DNA of 9,254 nt from an uncultured Phascolarctobacterium sp. (lineage in GTDB: Bacteria; Bacillota; Negativicutes; Acidaminococcales; Acidaminococcaceae), in the NCBI GenBank assembly GCA_900553055.1, contig USBV01000057.1:1-9254 (forward strand), read 5' to 3'. A program made the position numbers and the translations under genes. Below the pieces are notes generated by a model, which saw only the letters and a program-made list of their open reading frames with translations, ran no database searches and was not told the DNA's origin. Below are positions 6,521 to 9,254 of the stretch, piece after piece. Position 1 is the stretch's first letter. Each line of letters starts with the position of its first letter.

Positions 6521-6751
6521 TTATTCGCAAGTGAACGGCAGCAAAGCAACGCAGCGAGCGCGTTTGATTGCTACGGTCAATTGGCGTTGATGCTTAGCGC
6601 AGGTGCCGGAGATACGACGGGGTAAAATCTTACCACGTTCGGTAACATAACGGCGCAGCTTAGCTACATCCTTGTAATCGATTTCTTCAACTTTATCAAC
6701 ACAGAAGCTGCAAACTTTTCTTCTGGGTCTTCTGCCTCTTTCACGTTTCAT
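6521..6751 (-). CDS. rpsR: 30S ribosomal protein bS18
   Basis: A 76-residue bS18, the normal size; it pairs with S6 on the platform of the small ribosomal subunit. The core is clear: [43 protein letters not shown]. This is the cysteine-bearing, zinc-ribbon form: CSFC at 14-17, then Cys51 and His54 (CAKH), with further Cys at 67 and 75. Many bacteria carry paired versions of such proteins with and without the cysteines and swap them under zinc limitation; only this copy is visible. AGGGAGG (6759-6765) precedes the ATG by 7 bases. Last gene of rpsF-ssb-rpsR, 18 bases after ssb. Confidence 0.96.
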   Translation of the reverse strand: MKRERGRRPRRKVCSFCVDKVEEIDYKDVAKLRRYVTERGKILPRRISGTCAKHQRQLTVAIKRARCVALLPFTCE

Positions 6752-6769
6752 TGCATAACCTCCCTTAAA

Positions 6770-7195
6770 TTAGAATGGAATCTCTTCATCAAAGGGAACC
6801 GCTTGACCGAAAGATTCCATACCACCTTGTACAGGTGCTTTGGGAGCAACAGGAGCACTGGTACGACCGGCAAAATCACTCTTACGCTCGATAAACTCAA
6901 AGCGGTCAGCGATAACCTCGGTTACCCAATGTTTGTTACCATCTTTTCCGTCATAGCTACGGATTTGCAGGCGGCCTTCAACCAGCGCGCGCTGCCCTTT
7001 GGTGAGACTGTTTCCGCATGTTTCAGCCTGTTTACCCCAAATTACTACCGGGATAAAATCGGCTTCTCGTTGGCCTTCTTGATTGGCAAAAGGTCTGTCT
7101 ACTGCAAGAGTAAACTGGCACACAACTTTTCCGGTATTAGTGTAGCGCACTTCCGGATCCTTAGTTAATCTGCCTAATAAAATAATCCTATTCAT
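6770..7195 (-). CDS. ssb: Single-stranded DNA-binding protein
   Basis: A 141-residue SSB. The N-terminal OB fold (about 1-105) has the family motifs MNRIILLGRLTKDPEVRYT, FTLAVDRPF, ADFIPVVIWGKQAE and the GNSLTKGQRALVEGRLQ segment. A short linker rich in Ala/Pro/Gly follows. The acidic tail FDEEIPF is the protein-interaction tip that recruits replication and repair partners. The linker is short compared with Escherichia coli SSB (178 residues) but the length is typical for Bacillota. It starts 3 bases after the rpsF stop, with AAGGTG inside the last rpsF codons as ribosome-binding site, so it is probably translated in step with rpsF. Confidence 0.96.
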   Translation of the reverse strand: MNRIILLGRLTKDPEVRYTNTGKVVCQFTLAVDRPFANQEGQREADFIPVVIWGKQAETCGNSLTKGQRALVEGRLQIRSYDGKDGNKHWVTEVIADRFEFIERKSDFAGRTSAPVAPKAPVQGGMESFGQAVPFDEEIPF

Positions 7196-7198
7196 CGA

Positions 7199-7483
7199 TT
7201 ATTCACCTTTACTGATAATCATATGGCGCAGTACTTCATCGGTAATTCTCATAACACGATCAAGTTCTTTAATGCAAGCGGGTTCAGCTTGGAAAGTTAC
7301 GAGAACATAGAGGCCTTCAGACAGGTCTTGGATCTCATAAGCAAGGCGTTTTTTGCCCCAACGATCGGTTTTTTCTACATTACCACCGTTATTGTTGATC
7401 AGGTTTTCAAATTTAGCAACAACTGCTTCAAATGCTTCCTCTTCAACCGGTTTAACGATGTACATGACTTCGTATGCTTTCAC
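7199..7483 (-). CDS. rpsF: 30S ribosomal protein bS6
   Basis: A 94-residue bS6 of usual length, partner of bS18. Visible: MKAYEVMYIVKP (strand 1), a long helix FEAVVAKFENLINNNGG, GKKRLAYEIQDLSEGLYVLVTF, and RVMRITDEVLRHMI. The start is a GTG at 7483, supported by AAGGAGGAGG (7491-7500) exactly 7 bases upstream; no ATG is in a better place. First gene of the rpsF-ssb-rpsR operon. Its leader may fold over the ribosome-binding site (see the leader entry). Confidence 0.96.
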   Translation of the reverse strand: MKAYEVMYIVKPVEEEAFEAVVAKFENLINNNGGNVEKTDRWGKKRLAYEIQDLSEGLYVLVTFQAEPACIKELDRVMRITDEVLRHMIISKGE

Positions 7484-7490
7484 GAAATCA

Positions 7491-7537
7491 CCTCCTCCTT
7501 TGGACTTTGGCTCCCTTTTCTCTGGGAGCAGAAGAAG
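7491..7537 (-). promoter_or_regulatory. Candidate SD-occluding leader structure of the rpsF operon
   Basis: On the minus strand, a hairpin GCTCCC/GGGAGC (7524-7529 with 7510-7515, loop AGAGAAAA) is immediately preceded by CTTCTTCT (7537-7530). That octamer can pair with GGAGGAGG (7498-7491), the rpsF Shine-Dalgarno, through five Watson-Crick and three G-U pairs. The two stems would stack, leaving an 11-base bulge on the 3' side (7499-7509). S6:S18 autoregulation through an rpsF leader RNA is known in many bacteria; the usual CCG determinant of that motif is not seen here. Pairing is seen; regulation is inference. Confidence 0.45.
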
Positions 7538-7564
7538 TATATAAGTATATATACAAGCTTAATG

Positions 7565-7593
7565 ATTATACCATGGCTTTCCTGCAAAAGCAA
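7565..7593 (-). promoter_or_regulatory. Promoter of the rpsF-ssb-rpsR operon
   Basis: On the minus strand, -35 TTGCTT (7588-7593), a 17-base spacer, and -10 TATAAT (7565-7570) with a TGG extension (7571-7573). This is one of the strongest promoters in the window, as expected for ribosomal protein genes. The start would be near 7558, giving a leader of about 75 bases. Confidence 0.8.
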
Positions 7594-7665
7594 GTGCCAA
7601 GTGTAATTTTTTTACATATTTCACAGATAATCTGCAAAAAATCCTTATGCTAGTAGCGTTTCTTT

Positions 7666-7695
7666 TTGGCTTTTTACTCCGCCTTGTGTTATGAT
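7666..7695 (+). promoter_or_regulatory. Promoter of the DUF1847-type gene
   Basis: -35 TTGGCT (7666-7671), an 18-base spacer and -10 TATGAT (7690-7695) with a TGT extension (7687-7689). It diverges from the rpsF promoter about 70 bases away. An in-frame ATG at 7691 lies inside the -10 box and so cannot be the start of the protein made from this promoter. Confidence 0.62.
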
Positions 7696-7741
7696 ATGTA
7701 GTATAGATAGACTCGATATTATTCAGGAAGAAGGAATCATC

Positions 7742-8347
7742 ATGAAATGTAAATGTGCAACCTGTCCCACCCATGCCTGCTATACCAATGGCGTAAACTG
7801 CACCGGTGTAGCCCATGAGGAAGTTAAAGCTGCTTATACTGACGAAGAATTAAAGCTGATGCAGGCAGCTGCCTATGTGGAGGGCACCTTTTATAGCAAT
7901 ATCTGCCGCCTGCAGGAAACCGCTGAATTTGCCAAGGCTATGGGCTATAAAAAGCTAGGCATGGCCTTTTGTATTGGTCTTAATGCTGAGGCTCGCTACA
8001 TTGCTAAATATTTTGAACAGCAGGGCTTTGAATTTTTCAGCGTATGCTGCAAAAACTGCAGCTTCCCTAAAAAAGAGCTGGGCTTAAAACAGGTCAAGCC
8101 GGAGCTGGACCATGAGGCTATGTGTAATCCCAAATTTCAAGCTAAGTTTTTGGCCGAGCAGGGCGTAGCGCTCTTCATTTCCTGCGGCCTATGCGTAGGC
8201 CACGATGCAATATTCAATATGAACTGCCCCGGCCCTGTAACCAACCTAGTGGTTAAGGACCGCCTGTTAGGTCACAATCCCTTGGCCGCTATTTACTCCC
8301 GCTACTGGAAGCGCAAGCTGGGCATTATGGACGAGGGCGAGGTTTAA
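7742..8347 (+). CDS. Cysteine-rich DUF1847-type protein, putative metal-binding
   Basis: A 201-residue soluble protein with 14 cysteines. An N-terminal cluster (Cys3, 5, 8, 13, 20: MKCKCATCPTHACYTNG) is followed by a helical part (DEELKLMQAAAYVEG, ETAEFAKAMGYKKLGMAFCIGL), then CCKNC at 102-106, Cys128, CGLC at 148-151 and NCPGP at 162. This order fits the DUF1847 family, found mainly in anaerobes, of unknown function; binding of a metal or iron-sulfur cluster is likely but unproven. FISCGLCVGHDAIF and LGHNPLAAIYSRYW at the end also fit. I chose the ATG at 7742, with AAGGA (7731-7735) 6 bases upstream, over the in-frame ATG at 7691 inside the promoter. Monocistronic. Confidence 0.82.
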   Translation: MKCKCATCPTHACYTNGVNCTGVAHEEVKAAYTDEELKLMQAAAYVEGTFYSNICRLQETAEFAKAMGYKKLGMAFCIGLNAEARYIAKYFEQQGFEFFSVCCKNCSFPKKELGLKQVKPELDHEAMCNPKFQAKFLAEQGVALFISCGLCVGHDAIFNMNCPGPVTNLVVKDRLLGHNPLAAIYSRYWKRKLGIMDEGEV

Positions 8348-8382
8348 TACTGCCCTATCACAAACAAATAACAAAGCACATA

Positions 8383-8422
8383 AAAACCGCTTACTAACCA
8401 TTGCTAGCTAGTAAGCGGTTTT
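8383..8422. terminator. Bidirectional terminator between the DUF1847-type gene and ilvC
   Basis: CCGCTTACTA (8387-8396) pairs with TAGTAAGCGG (8409-8418), and the flanking AAAA/TTTT runs extend the stem. It is 35 bases past the DUF1847-type stop. In the other direction it is the best terminator for ilvC, about 105 bases past that gene's stop; the stretch between (8423-8527) is T-rich on the plus strand and holds nothing else I can name. Confidence 0.86.
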
Positions 8423-8527
8423 TTCCGTTCTTTACCCATGTCAGGCAGCTTTTCTTTTTCTACGCTACCCTTACGACACAAGTATGCTTTCCCTTATTTT
8501 CCTTTTATATTTTTCCTGTAAAGAGAA

Positions 8528-9254
<727 letters not shown>

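Noticed and set aside
7602..7616. Short inverted repeat TGTAA-5-TTACA between the divergent rpsF and DUF1847-type promoters
   Set aside because: Only 5-base arms in A/T-rich DNA, easily chance, and upstream of both -35 boxes; not enough to call an operator.
7559..7816. An 85-codon minus-strand frame between rpsF and the DUF1847-type gene
   Set aside because: It runs across both divergent promoters and into the antisense of the DUF1847-type start; no ribosome-binding site and no recognisable protein.

Overview
This 9.25 kb window looks like ordinary chromosomal DNA of a Bacillota bacterium of middling G+C. Gene content (Cys-type S18, an rpsF-ssb-rpsR operon, a DUF1847-type Cys-rich protein, a HisK-type PHP phosphatase), strong AGGAGG ribosome-binding sites and extended -10 promoters all fit. 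A Negativicutes member such as the Acidaminococcaceae/Veillonellales is my best guess, but this is inference from gene content and style, not from a marker-gene comparison. I see no mobile element, phage gene, CRISPR array, tRNA or rRNA.

Layout, left to right. (1) 1-360: a small copper-chaperone-like heavy-metal-binding protein (+), preceded by a perfect inverted repeat and followed by a bidirectional terminator. (2) 392-1800: a MATE-family multidrug/Na+ exporter (-) with a near-consensus promoter, over which lies a TetR-type operator-like palindrome. (3) 1820-4650: a three-gene minus-strand operon: YchF P-loop NTPase, then a PHP-domain phosphatase of the HisK type, then a fumarylacetoacetate-hydrolase (FAH) family enzyme. 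The last two genes overlap by 4 bases, and the operon has its own promoter and terminator. (4) 4690-5670: an MscS-type mechanosensitive channel (+), followed by two back-to-back terminators. (5) 5675-6425: a monocistronic exported protein of unknown function (-). (6) 6476-7593: the rpsF-ssb-rpsR operon (-). Its leader can fold so that the rpsF Shine-Dalgarno is paired, a plausible autoregulatory element. (7) 7666-8422: a Cys-rich DUF1847-type protein (+). (8) 8528-9254: the C-terminal three quarters of ketol-acid reductoisomerase (ilvC, -), cut by the right edge.

Most genes are housekeeping and sit in well-delimited transcription units, so nearly every intergenic space is accounted for by a promoter or a hairpin terminator. 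I do not see a clear undescribed multi-gene system. The points most worth a second look are the FAH-family enzyme that lacks one of its expected metal-ligand glutamates (Gly109), the rpsF leader structure that lacks the familiar CCG determinant, the palindrome over the MATE promoter with no regulator beside it, and the uncharacterised exported protein.
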